In this document: positions 1-9,891 of the stretch, one piece after another
Numbering within the stretch: the first letter of the stretch is position 1
How the letters are laid out: the number at the start of each line of letters is the position of its first letter
DNA from: Candidatus Zipacnadia bacterium
GTDB lineage: Bacteria > Armatimonadota > Zipacnadia > Zipacnadales > UBA5352
Direction: 5' to 3'
NCBI GenBank assembly: GCA_029821735.1
Contig: JALGSU010000021.1
Coordinates: 1-64,000, forward strand
Length of the DNA stretch: 64,000 nucleotides
Position numbers and translations under genes: made by a program
The notes under the pieces: model-generated
Database searches by the model: none
Seen by the model: only the letters and a program-made list of their open reading frames with translations
Told to the model about the DNA's origin: nothing

Positions 1-1
1 T

Positions 2-160
2 CTCTTCTACTACGATGACGAGTGGGGCGGAGGCGTCACGCTCGGCACGCACCTGTCGCGTGAGGTGATACTGGAGGCAAACTTCCGGCGGACCACTGAC
101 TGGGAGGGCGTCGGTGAGATCGGTGTAGCGTACGGGTTGCAGTGGCCCTGGCGCAAATAG
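2..160 (+). CDS. C-terminal end of a truncated CDS, possibly an outer-membrane beta-barrel-like protein
   Basis: Open frame from the window edge: LFYYDDEWGGGVTLGTHLSREVILEANFRRTTDWEGVGEIGVAYGLQWPWRK*, alternating amphipathic strands; stop TAG at 158-160. Confidence 0.45.
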   Translation, partial: LFYYDDEWGGGVTLGTHLSREVILEANFRRTTDWEGVGEIGVAYGLQWPWRK

Positions 161-163
161 CGC

Positions 164-1549
164 TCAGGCCATATAGCCCAGGCCTCGCAGCCGCTCTTTC
201 ACCAACGGGTCGTCTATCTGCACATCCGAGGACGCGTCCGTCTGCCGCGACAACTGCGCCTGCTCCCATTGGGACAGCGAGCGCTGCATCTCAGCCGCCA
301 GAACCGGGTGGTCTGAGGTGCAGTCAGGGCCGCCCAACGGGTGGCTCGCGACGTCCTGCAGCACGGTCCCTGCGCCGGCTTTCCGGGTCAGCTTGAAGCG
401 ATCTGACCGGATGCAGGTGGTCAGACGGTTGTGCTCGTCTACATCGAAGCTGGTCAGCTTCTCGCGATGCTCCGCCGCCTTTTCCTCGCTCATGGCGGTG
501 CGTAGCGCGTAGGCATACTTTCGCTCGGCCCCGCTCGCCTCCCGCAAGTCGATGCGTTGCGCCACCGTCTCGGCCAACTGTTCCGCCCCGGCGATGGCGC
601 ACACCGTCTGCGCGATATCGCGGGTCTGCACCAGCGTGTTCACCTGCTCGCCCGCCGCAATATCCTGCCCCGCCATCACCAGCGGTACTCGGATCTGCGT
701 CTCCTCGAGGCAGAAGTTGTGTCCGAACGCCTGCTCCTCAGCGAACGCCTCCCCGTGGTCGGCCGTCACGATGACCACCGTGTTCGGCGCGTGCTGATGC
801 AGGAACGCGACAAGTTTGCCCAGGAGCATGTCCTGGTAGCAGATGGACGCGTCGTAGAGAGCTTTAACCAGCTCAATCTCTTCGTCAGTGGCGGTCTCGC
901 CGAAGTCATAGATGCGGATGTGACCGGTCTTGCGCGCGATGTCGCGCACATCTCGCCACGAGGTGTTCCTGGCCAGGAACATCCGCTCATATGCGCGGAC
1001 CGATCCGTAGGGTGAGTGGGCCTCGTTGAAGTGAACGTATCCGAACACCGGCTTCGGGCATGATCGCACGTGCTTACTCAACGCCTTGAGCATGTCGGCC
1101 CCGCCCATGTCGCTCAGGCCCAGCCGCGTGCCCAGGTAGCGCAACGGCGCCCCCAGTCTCGTCCTCGCCGACCATCGCTCCCAGTACCAGAAATGGTCGA
1201 AGCCGCGCCCGTGACCGAACAGCGGGGATGCCATCGGGTTTGTCGAAAAGCCGGCCGTGTGGTAACCAGTGTCTCGCAGACGCTCTGCAACGGTCGGAAT
1301 GCCCTCGGGCAGCGAGTGCTCCGGGTCCACGCCATGCTCGCCCGCGCACAGGCCCGTGAAGAGCGATCCCACCGTCGCCGCGGTCCACCCGCTGTCGGCG
1401 ATAGCGTTCTCGAACACGGTCCCGCGCTCAGCGATGCGCTCCATATGCGGCGTAGTGGGCCGCTCATAGCCGTACAGCGAGCAGTGGTCGCGGCGCACCG
1501 CGTCTATGGTGACGATCAGGATATTCGGGGCGTGTTCGCTGGCCGCCAA
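164..1549 (-). CDS. Sulfatase / alkaline-phosphatase superfamily protein
   Basis: PNILIVTIDAVRRDHCSLYGYERPTTPHMERIAERGTVFENA N-terminus, GSLFTGL, VIVTADHGE metal-site motif. Confidence 0.88.
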   Translation of the reverse strand: MAASEHAPNILIVTIDAVRRDHCSLYGYERPTTPHMERIAERGTVFENAIADSGWTAATVGSLFTGLCAGEHGVDPEHSLPEGIPTVAERLRDTGYHTAGFSTNPMASPLFGHGRGFDHFWYWERWSARTRLGAPLRYLGTRLGLSDMGGADMLKALSKHVRSCPKPVFGYVHFNEAHSPYGSVRAYERMFLARNTSWRDVRDIARKTGHIRIYDFGETATDEEIELVKALYDASICYQDMLLGKLVAFLHQHAPNTVVIVTADHGEAFAEEQAFGHNFCLEETQIRVPLVMAGQDIAAGEQVNTLVQTRDIAQTVCAIAGAEQLAETVAQRIDLREASGAERKYAYALRTAMSEEKAAEHREKLTSFDVDEHNRLTTCIRSDRFKLTRKAGAGTVLQDVASHPLGGPDCTSDHPVLAAEMQRSLSQWEQAQLSRQTDASSDVQIDDPLVKERLRGLGYMA

Positions 1550-1778
1550 GGGCGGACTCCCTTCGGGTCTCGGGCTGGTCAGCCGGGGTTACCGACGTAG
1601 CACAGACTAACGCACCGGTGCCCCTCAGGTCAAGTGCGCCAATCTGCGCAGGCAGGAAGCGCACGCTCAGCCACCGAACCTAGTGCATGACGAAGCTGGA
1701 TTGGCGGCCATCGAACGCGGGCACCCGATAGGCTACCTGAACACAATCGCGGTAGACCCAGATGAGGAGGCGGCGTTC

Positions 1779-2282
1779 ATGTATGTGCAGATCAGACTGT
1801 CGCATCTGCTGGTCACACTGGCCGTGCTCGTGCTCGTCGGTGTAGCCACGAGCGCACCAGTCGTCCAGCAGATTGGTCTTGCACCGACTCAGTTGCAGTC
1901 CGGTGGCGCACTCGTGCAGGCCAGCGATACTGGCGTGGTGATCCGGGCGGGCAAGTCGACGATCACTTTGAGTAGTGACGGCAATGTCACGATAGATGCC
2001 TTCAAGGACCTGACCCTAAGCGCCAATGGTGACATCGTTCTGGATTCCGGCCGAGCTCTCAGAGCATCGGCGGACGGCAACGTGATGATCAAGTCCTCCA
2101 GGCATCTAACCGTGGAGGCGATGCAGAACGCCACGGTCAAGTCATCCCAGCGACTGGCTCTCGAGAGCGCGAGCAACATGACGCTTACTGCCAGTAACGC
2201 AGTGAAGATCAAGGGGGCAGCGACGGAACTGCGTGCCAGTGGCATCAACACCATCGTAGGTGGGACAATCAAACTGAACTAG
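1779..2282 (+). CDS. Signal-peptide protein with VgrG/gp5-like repetitive beta-helix
   Basis: Start 1779 preceded by gaggagg; hydrophobic leader MYVQIRLSHLLVTLAVLVLVGVATSA; then short repeats (STITLSSDGNVTIDAFKDLTLSANGDIVLDS...MTLTASNAVKIKGAATELRASGINTIVGGTIKLN) like the C-terminal needle of VgrG. Confidence 0.75.
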   Translation: MYVQIRLSHLLVTLAVLVLVGVATSAPVVQQIGLAPTQLQSGGALVQASDTGVVIRAGKSTITLSSDGNVTIDAFKDLTLSANGDIVLDSGRALRASADGNVMIKSSRHLTVEAMQNATVKSSQRLALESASNMTLTASNAVKIKGAATELRASGINTIVGGTIKLN

Positions 2283-2294
2283 GAGGTGCTCACC

Positions 2295-2681
2295 ATGCGT
2301 ACAGGAACGTTGCTGCTCACACTGACTTCCCTGCTGTTGGCCGCGCCCGCATGCTGGGCGCCACCTGCCGCCCGCATTGGTGATACGGCCCAGAGCCTGC
2401 CGCACGTGCACACCCCCCTCATTGGGGCGCAAGTATCGGCCGGGCCGATTCTGGTGGGTGCCGCCACGGTAATGATCGGCGGCAAACCTGCCGCCCGCAT
2501 CAATGACACCGGCGTTGGTGGTGGTTGCGTTGGGCCGAATAGCTTCAGCATCATCGCCGGTAGCTCAACCGTGTTGATCGAGGGAAAGCCGGCGGCCCGC
2601 ATGGGCGATAGGACACTGCACTGCGGCATGGCGCCGGGCACGATCCTGACAGGCGTTCCCACTGTCCTCATAGGAGACTGA
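2295..2681 (+). CDS. PAAR-domain protein with signal peptide
   Basis: Leader MRTGTLLLTLTSLLLAAPACWA, then PAARIGD, GPILVGAATVMIGGKPAARINDTG, STVLIEGKPAARMGD, GTILTGVPTVLIGD; RBS aggaggtg. Confidence 0.85.
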   Translation: MRTGTLLLTLTSLLLAAPACWAPPAARIGDTAQSLPHVHTPLIGAQVSAGPILVGAATVMIGGKPAARINDTGVGGGCVGPNSFSIIAGSSTVLIEGKPAARMGDRTLHCGMAPGTILTGVPTVLIGD

Positions 2682-2685
2682 ACTC

Positions 2686-4225
2686 ATGCCCACAGCCTTC
2701 ACCACACGCTCAGCTGTGCACGGACGCCGCGGCGTCATTGGCACATCGAACTACCTCGCCACCGAGTCGGGGATGCGCATCCTGCGAGCAGGCGGCAACT
2801 GCGTCGACGCGATCATCTCCGCCGCCGCGGTGCTCAACGTCGTCGAGCCCGTCGCCTCGCACGTGGGCGGCGACACCTTCGCCATTCACTTCGACGCGGC
2901 GACCGGAGTGGCGCGCGCCATCAACTCATCTGGCGTCGCACCTGCGGGACTGCACGCGGGGCTCTTCGATGGGGCCATTCCGCAGCGCGGCTTCCTCGTC
3001 TCAACTGTGCCCGGGCAAGTCGCCGGTTGGGACGCGTTGCTGTCGGCACACGGCACGATGTCGCCCGCCGAGGTGCTGGCCGACGCGATCTACTACGCCA
3101 CCGAGGGTTTCCCCGTCTCCCGCACACTCGCCGGCGCCATCGACGCTAACGCCAGCGTGCTGACGCAGTTCCCGTCGAGCGCAACGGCGTTCATGCCCGA
3201 CGGCCGCCCTCCCGCCGAGGGCGAACTGCTGCGCCAGACCGACCTCGCCGCCACTCTCACGCGCCGCGCGTCGCATCACCGATTTCTGGCAGGCGAATGG
3301 CGGAGTGCTGGCTGCCGATGACCTCGCGGCCCACCAGGCGCGCGTGCTGGACCCGATCCAGACCACGTACCGCGGCTTGACGGTTCTCGAGCAGCCGCCT
3401 GTCAGTCAGGGCCACATTCTGCTGCAGTCGCTGAGCATCGCTGAACAGTTCGACCTCGCGAGCATGGGCCACCTCTCGCCCGAAGCCGTGCACGTGTGCC
3501 TGGAGGCCAACAAACTCTCCCACGCGGATAAGGATCACTACACGACCGATCCGGCGTTCTCGCCGCTACCCGAGGGCCTGCTGAGCAAGCAGTATGCGGC
3601 CGACCGGGCCGCGCTGATAGGCATGGACGAGGCCATGAGCTTCCCGCCGCCGGCAGGCGACCCGCCCGTGGGCAGCGACACTACCTACTTGTGCTGCGTG
3701 GACGGTCAGGGCAATGCGTTGAGCTATATCCAGAGCGTGTTCCACGGCTTCGGTTGCGGCGTGGTTGCCGAGGGCACGGGTGTGGTGATGAACGATCGCG
3801 GCTTCGGCTTCTCGCTGGACCCGGACCACGCGAACTTCGTGGAGCCGGGCAAGAAGACCGTGCACACGCTCAACACTTACATGATCCTCGACGGCGACCG
3901 CCCTGTGATCGTCGGCGGCTCTCCGGGCGGCGACGTCCAGGTTCAGACCAACCTGCAGGTCATTACCGGGATGATCGACTTCGGTCGCAGTCCGCAGCAT
4001 GCCGCCGAGGACCCGCGCTGGACGCGTGGTATGGGTCGCAGCATTGGCTTTGAGTCGCGCTTCCCAGAGAAGACGGTTGAGGGCCTGCGCGCGCTCGGAC
4101 ACGAGGTGGGTATGAGCGCCCCGTATGGTCAGGGCGGTCGCGTTCAGGTCATCCGCATCGGCGAGGACGGGGTACTGTCAGGCGGCTCGGACCCGCGCTG
4201 CGACGGTTGCGCGCTGGCGTTCTGA
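2686..4225 (+). pseudogene. ggt: Gamma-glutamyltransferase (gamma-glutamyltranspeptidase), broken by out-of-frame internal deletion
   Basis: N-part 2686-3321 (GGNCVDAIISAAAVLNVVEP...HVGGDTF...VPGQVAGWDALLSAHG) and C-part 3305-4225 (DTTYLCCVDGQGNALSYIQSVFHGFG, GGSPGGDVQVQTNLQVI) in different frames. Confidence 0.85.
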
Positions 4226-4290
4226 ACATCCGCCACGGCTCCAGCGTTGATGGACACAGAGCCCGCAAAATCGCGTCGGGGGTGAAGAGC

Positions 4291-5175
4291 ATGGCCTGGT
4301 ACACAGTTGTGTCGTGCCTGGTTCTGATCACTATGGCAGTAATGCCGGTGGCGGCGGAGACGACGCCATACCTTCAGGAAGACGTCTGGGTCTGGTGCGA
4401 CATCGAGTACGCGAACGTGGACGGCAACTCCCTCCTGCTGGATGCCTGCATGCCCGCCGATCGCGAGCTGCATCCGGCCATACTGAACATTCACGGCGGG
4501 GGCTGGTGGAATGGCTCCAAGGATGGTTTCCTGCGTGAGGGCATCCAGTACGCCCGTGCGGGCATCGCAGCTTTCTCCATCAATTACCGCCTGTCCGGCG
4601 TGGCGCCATATCCGGCGGCGGTTGATGACTGCCTGAGCGCCGTGCGATGGCTCCGCGAACATGCGCTAGAACTGGGTGTGGACCCCGACCGCATGGCCGT
4701 TACGGGTGGCTCAGCGGGTGGGCATCTGGCCTTGATGATGGCCTTCATGGAGCCGGAGGAGGGCGAACTGGACTCGCAGGGCGAGCAGTTACGGAACTAC
4801 TTCGTCTGCGTGGCCGCGAAGAACCCGCCGACTGATTTCACCGCCGATGACGAGATGCACTCCGAACGCGCGCTCATGGCCTTCATGGGCGTCTCGCGCG
4901 AGGAGGACCCAGATCGCTACATCGAGGCCTCGCCCGTGACCCATCTCTCGCCCGACGACCCCCCGGTATTGTGGATGCATGGAGCCGAAGACCGAACGGT
5001 GCCCTACAATCAGGCCCTGGTCCTGGAGAAGGTTCTGCAAGAGGCGGGTGTCGCGCACGAGTTGATCACAGTGGAGGGCGCGGGTCACGGTCTGCGTGGT
5101 GGCGACAAACAAGTCATTGAGGACGCGATGGCCCGCCGCCAAGCCTTCCTGTTCGAGCATCTCGGACTGCAGTAG
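4291..5175 (+). CDS. Secreted alpha/beta hydrolase (esterase/lipase, BD-FAE/HSL-like)
   Basis: Signal peptide; oxyanion motif ILNIHGGGWWNGSK; nucleophile elbow VTGGSAGGHLAL; late Asp/His (HGAEDRTVP, GAGHGL). Confidence 0.88.
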   Translation: MAWYTVVSCLVLITMAVMPVAAETTPYLQEDVWVWCDIEYANVDGNSLLLDACMPADRELHPAILNIHGGGWWNGSKDGFLREGIQYARAGIAAFSINYRLSGVAPYPAAVDDCLSAVRWLREHALELGVDPDRMAVTGGSAGGHLALMMAFMEPEEGELDSQGEQLRNYFVCVAAKNPPTDFTADDEMHSERALMAFMGVSREEDPDRYIEASPVTHLSPDDPPVLWMHGAEDRTVPYNQALVLEKVLQEAGVAHELITVEGAGHGLRGGDKQVIEDAMARRQAFLFEHLGLQ

Positions 5176-5282
5176 CGGCGGCAGCTTCAAAGACGCAAGC
5201 GTTTCGGGTATACTCAAACTGCCTGCGGGCCTTCGGGTCTTGACGGCCTATTGACCGGACATCGGATGGAGGTGCATCTTCA

Positions 5283-6035
5283 ATGGCGCGAACCTTCAGA
5301 GTTGCTCTACTCGTTCTGCTCGCGGGCGCAGTCGTGTGGACGCTGATCGGCTGCGACGGTGGGACGCTCTTCCTGAGCACCGACGATGAGGTGCAGATTG
5401 GCTCAGAGGCGTCCGCCGAGTTCGACAAAGAGAACCCGATCGACCGTAGCAGCCCGCTGGCCCGTCGCATCTCCGATATTGGCCTGCGCGTGGCCGCAGC
5501 GGCTGACCCGCCCGCGTACCCCTACGAGTTCACTCTGGTGCGCGAAGACACCGTCAATGCCTTCGCTTACCCGGGCGGCAAGATCTATATGTATGAGGGG
5601 CTCATTAACGAGTTGGGCAATGACACCGACGCCATCGCCTGGGTCATGGCTCATGAGATCACGCATGTGCAGCAGCGCCACTCCGCGAAAGCCATCGAGC
5701 GAGCAATTGGCGCGGGCGTATTGATCCAGATCGTGCTTGGCGAGAAGACCGCGGGCGACATCGCCGGTGTGGTGGGAGCCCTCGCTCTACAGGACTATGG
5801 CCGCGATCACGAGTTCACTGCCGACCGGCTGGGCGTCAAGTGGTCCGCACTTGCGGGCTATGACCCCACCGCGGGCGTAGCGGTGTTGGAGACCTTCCAG
5901 CGACTGCAGGGCGAAGAGCCCAGTGACTTTGAGATACTCTTCATGACCCACCCAGGCAACAACGACCGCATCAACGCGTTGAAGCGAAGCTTGGACAAGT
6001 TCGGGTACTCGGGCAAGTACTACACCGCGCAGTGA
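5283..6035 (+). CDS. M48-family metalloprotease lipoprotein
   Basis: Lipobox-like LIGC; HEITH zinc motif in VMAHEITHVQQRHSAK; downstream FTADRLGV. Confidence 0.9.
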   Translation: MARTFRVALLVLLAGAVVWTLIGCDGGTLFLSTDDEVQIGSEASAEFDKENPIDRSSPLARRISDIGLRVAAAADPPAYPYEFTLVREDTVNAFAYPGGKIYMYEGLINELGNDTDAIAWVMAHEITHVQQRHSAKAIERAIGAGVLIQIVLGEKTAGDIAGVVGALALQDYGRDHEFTADRLGVKWSALAGYDPTAGVAVLETFQRLQGEEPSDFEILFMTHPGNNDRINALKRSLDKFGYSGKYYTAQ

Positions 6036-6045
6036 AGCCCGACGC

Positions 6046-7467
6046 TCACGCGTCGCGCTCGATGTAGTTGAAGCACCCCGCGCCGATGCGCACCTCGCGC
6101 GGGCTTGTGATGCGCGTCATAACGGGCGGCTCCGTGCTCAGCGCGGGGCCGCCCTCTTCTTTGCGGACGATGGTATTGCGTAGCTGTGTGGCGCTGTCTG
6201 GTTCAGGGAAGTCCGTGCGCCAGTAGCACCCCCGCGTTTCCTCGCGGATCAGTGACGCCCGCGCCACCAGCTCGGCCAGCGTCCTCATACTGCGCACCTC
6301 GACAGCCGTGCGCAGTTGCTGCCCGCCGGCAGCGCCCATGTGGGGCAGATCCTCGTCCAGCGCTGCCAGTTCGCTCAGCGCCTGCCCAAGCGTGTCGCTG
6401 GTCTTCACGGTGCCCATGTATCGCCAGGTAATCGCTCGCAGCCGATCGGCCAGTTCATATGGGTCTGCGTCCCCCGCCATGAGTGTCGCAAGGTCCTCCT
6501 CGGCACGGGCAGTGTCCGGGTCAGTCGTCAGCGTAGCCTGTGCCGCGTACTGCGCCGCGGCCACGCCGGCTCGATGGCCGAAGACCAGGCACTCGCCTAC
6601 CGCCGATCCACCCAGTCGCGCGGCGCCGAAGACACCACCCGTGGACTCGCCCGCCGCGAAAAGTCCTGGGATCGAGGACGCGCCCTGTTCGTCGATGCGA
6701 ATGCCGCCCAGGAAGTAATGCGCATGACCAATCTCCAGCAGGTCTTCGCACGGCGCTTCGGGGGCATGCAGCGCATCATCCACGCGTCCCTGCGGGAAGC
6801 CGAAGCTCACGCACTCGATGTCGACGAGCTCAGCGCCCGCCTCGTACGCCATCGCGATTCCGTCACCGGTGGCGCCGGGCGGGTTGTCGGTCCGCCGGTA
6901 CATGCACGCGCCGCCACCTGTGGCGACGATGATCGCTGGCGCCTCGAGCACGCTCAGTTCTCCGGTTTTCAGGCAGAGGAACGCCAGTCCGGCCACGCGG
7001 CCGTTCTCCACCAGTGCGCGTGTGGCGACCTTCTCCCACATGAACTTCGCGCCTGCCTGTTCGGCCTGCGCCTGCATCAGGTCCGTCATCGCGAGACCGG
7101 AGTCCTTGCCCCGGTATGACCACCGCACCGCCCCGGGCATGCCATCTGCCAGCACACGTGGCTCGTCGAACTCCACGCCCATCGCTCGCAGATCCGCCAA
7201 GCGCGCTGGGATATCCTCCGCGAACGCCTCGACGAGCTTCTGATTGCTCAGGCATCCGCCTGTCTCGATGACCTGTGCGGCAAGTTCCTCGGCGGTCTCG
7301 TCGGTCGACCAGGTAATGTCACCATAGGCGGCGGTCGTGCAGTTGGGCGCTCGGTGAGGCATCTTCGAGATCACCCACACGTCCGCGCCCGCCTGGGCTG
7401 CGGAGCGGGCAGCCATCAGCCCGGCCGCTCCGGTTCCCATCACTACGACATCGCACCTGATCGACAT
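6046..7467 (-). CDS. FAD-dependent oxidoreductase (fumarate reductase/succinate dehydrogenase flavoprotein family)
   Basis: GTGAAGLMAARSAAQAGADVWVISK Rossmann motif; APAIIVATGGGACMYRRTDNPPGATGDG; GLFAAGESTGGVFGAARLGGSAVGECLVFG. Confidence 0.9.
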   Translation of the reverse strand: MSIRCDVVVMGTGAAGLMAARSAAQAGADVWVISKMPHRAPNCTTAAYGDITWSTDETAEELAAQVIETGGCLSNQKLVEAFAEDIPARLADLRAMGVEFDEPRVLADGMPGAVRWSYRGKDSGLAMTDLMQAQAEQAGAKFMWEKVATRALVENGRVAGLAFLCLKTGELSVLEAPAIIVATGGGACMYRRTDNPPGATGDGIAMAYEAGAELVDIECVSFGFPQGRVDDALHAPEAPCEDLLEIGHAHYFLGGIRIDEQGASSIPGLFAAGESTGGVFGAARLGGSAVGECLVFGHRAGVAAAQYAAQATLTTDPDTARAEEDLATLMAGDADPYELADRLRAITWRYMGTVKTSDTLGQALSELAALDEDLPHMGAAGGQQLRTAVEVRSMRTLAELVARASLIREETRGCYWRTDFPEPDSATQLRNTIVRKEEGGPALSTEPPVMTRITSPREVRIGAGCFNYIERDA

Positions 7468-7477
7468 GGCTTCTCTC

Positions 7478-8436
7478 CTATCCGATGACCTGGCTCAGCA
7501 CGCGCAGGAAGTTGCCACCCAGCACCTTCAGGATAGTTTCATCGTCGAGCCCGTTGCGCACCATCGCCTCAGTCACCAGTGGCAGTTGGCGATACCGATG
7601 TGATCCGGGCCCACGAGGTCGATGACGTGCTGCACGCCCTCGACCCAAGTGTCGAGACTGGGCCGCTCGGGGTGTATGAACTTGTCGTAGAAGGCGAGGC
7701 CCATGACCCCGCCACGCTCGGCCAGCAGCTTGATCTGATCGTCGGTCGGACCGCGCCAGTGCGGGCTCACCGCGAACACCGCACCGTGCGAGAACACCGG
7801 TGGGGTCTCCGACAGCTCGATGGCCTCGTAGAACGTCGCGTCATTTGCGTGCGCGAGATCCATGACCATGCCCAGCCGGTTGATCTCGGCCACCACCTCG
7901 CGGCCATAGTCGGTTAGGCCCGCCATGTTCTTGCGCGCGTCCTCGCGGTCGGCTGGTTCGCAGAAATCGAAGGGGCTCTTGTCGCCCTGCACGTGGTGCT
8001 CCTCGCCGCCTTCGCCGTGAGTCAGGTTAGCCACGCGCACGCCCAGCCTGTGAAAGTTCGCGAGTGTGGCGATGTGCCCGTGCAGACATGAGCAACTCTC
8101 AAGCTGCCCGATCATCGCGAGCCTGCCTGTCATCTTCGCCCGCTCTATGTCGCGCGTGCAGATCGCATACGCGCAGACATCACCGTGCTCCTCGACGAGC
8201 TGCCATGTGCCATCAATCAGGTCCATTGCCTGTTCGAGACTCGACGAGCCAACCATCGAGAACATGGCCGTGAGCCCGCCCTCAAGCGCTCGAGGCACAT
8301 CGAGGTGATACCGCTCGTCGCGTTGGCTGATGTCGAGGGATTCATCGCGAGACTGGTGCAGCACGAGGGTGTCGTTGTGGGCATCGACAATGACGGCCCG
8401 CTTGTGTAGTTTCGCCGCGCGGCTGGATATTACCAT
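7478..8436 (-). pseudogene. Membrane dipeptidase (peptidase M19), broken by internal deletion near 7585-7598
   Basis: AHNDTLVLHQ, SHGAVFAVSPHWRGPTDDQIKLLAERGGVMGLAFYDKFI, DHIGIA in one frame; shifted frame continues LPLVTEAMVRNGLDDETILKVLGGNFLRVLSQVIG*. Confidence 0.85.
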
Positions 8437-8493
8437 GGTGTACCTCCGACGGGAGTCTGAGACCGGTCGCCCGCAGGTTCGCCGCGGCGGAGG

Positions 8494-9867
8494 TCAACCC
8501 TCCGGAGCCATGTTCCGCCGTCCCAAGCCCGAGATCAGCGCGAGCAGGCCGAAAGCAACAAACCCGGCCGCTCCCACGGTCAACCCGATCCGCAGGTCGC
8601 CGGTGCGTTCGCCAATATGCCCGATGAGGTTGACCTCAAGGAGGTTGACCAGACTGCTCACCCATACCGCGGCAGCGTATATCGTCGAGAAGCGCGTAGC
8701 AGACGTGGACCGCACCTCGGCCAACAGCGCCGGGTATTCCAGTGAGTAGAGCAGCGCGGCCAGCGGGTAGCCCAATCCCACGGCCAGCGGTCCGCCCAGC
8801 CAGATTACGGCCAGCAAAACCGAGCCGCCCACCAGGCCTGGCAACACCAGGAGTGCACGCTGTCCGATGCCCTCGGGTAGGCTTGCGAGCACCACGCGCG
8901 AGAAGAAGTAGACCCCGGAGACCAGCGCCAGCATCGTCCCGGTGCCGATGACCAAGTGTTCGAAGGTGCTGTCCATATACTTGGGCATCCACTGCCAGAT
9001 GGCGTTGTCAGAGCCTGCGTGGAGGGCCGCCAGGGCGATCACCAGTAGCGCAGGCATCCCGAGCACCGACCGCAGCTCGAAGGGTTCTCGCTGCTCGGTA
9101 GCAGCATGTCCGTTGCGGTGCGCCACGAGCGACAGCCCGCACTGCAGCACGACCAGCGCCGTGCCCAGCGCCAGGAACGGAACGTGCAGGACGTCGGCAA
9201 ACGGGATTTCCGGTCGCTCCGCCATTCGTAGCAGGCGCTCCGCCAGCAGCGGGAAGACCATGCCGGGTAGCGCGATGGAGATCAGGCCTACAGTCAGCAT
9301 GCGTCGCTTGAGGTGAGGATACAGCGCGATGAGGTAGGTCGACGACATCACGCCTGCGGCTGCTCCGAAGAACCCCACCAAGAGCAGCCCGGCCTCGAAA
9401 GCCGCCAAGCTTCGCCCCATGCCCATGGCGAGCATGCCCACACCCAGCCCGGCGAAGCACACTTGCAGCACTCGTCGAGCACCCAGCCGTCCGGTCGCCG
9501 GTCCGACCAGCAACAGCGAGACCAGTGATCCCATGACTGAGCAGCCCAGGAGGAAACCCAGGGCCGATTCGGTCAGTGAGAAGTGCTGCTGCAACTGGTG
9601 TGCGAACACCGGCAGAACCGTGAAGGGATATGCCCCCAGCATCTGCAAAGCAAGCACGATCGCGGTCAGCGGCCGCCGCGGGTCGGCGGACCTGTGCGCG
9701 CCAGTCGACTTTGCAGTGAACCCGTCTCCGCCCATGGTTCCTCGCTCGCGCGTGCGGTATTGGCCGGGTCTGTTCCCGCCCATGGCACTGGTCACCTCTG
9801 TGGGGCAGGGAAAGCGCCCTGCCACGGGGAAAAGCGCTGCGGCCCTGCGGGGACGTAAGACAATCAT
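8494..9867 (-). CDS. MFS transporter
   Basis: About 12 hydrophobic segments; LGFLLGCSVMGSLVSLLLVGPATGRLGARRVLQVCFAGLGVGMLA. True start may be downstream, near MGGDGF. Confidence 0.85.
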   Translation of the reverse strand: MIVLRPRRAAALFPVAGRFPCPTEVTSAMGGNRPGQYRTRERGTMGGDGFTAKSTGAHRSADPRRPLTAIVLALQMLGAYPFTVLPVFAHQLQQHFSLTESALGFLLGCSVMGSLVSLLLVGPATGRLGARRVLQVCFAGLGVGMLAMGMGRSLAAFEAGLLLVGFFGAAAGVMSSTYLIALYPHLKRRMLTVGLISIALPGMVFPLLAERLLRMAERPEIPFADVLHVPFLALGTALVVLQCGLSLVAHRNGHAATEQREPFELRSVLGMPALLVIALAALHAGSDNAIWQWMPKYMDSTFEHLVIGTGTMLALVSGVYFFSRVVLASLPEGIGQRALLVLPGLVGGSVLLAVIWLGGPLAVGLGYPLAALLYSLEYPALLAEVRSTSATRFSTIYAAAVWVSSLVNLLEVNLIGHIGERTGDLRIGLTVGAAGFVAFGLLALISGLGRRNMAPEG

Positions 9868-9891
9868 CGACCGTCCGGGAGAGACGATTGC

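Noticed and set aside
1779-2681. Remnant of a prophage or complete T6SS/eCIS
   Set aside because: No sheath, tube, baseplate, ATPase, terminase, capsid or integrase gene nearby; both proteins have signal peptides.
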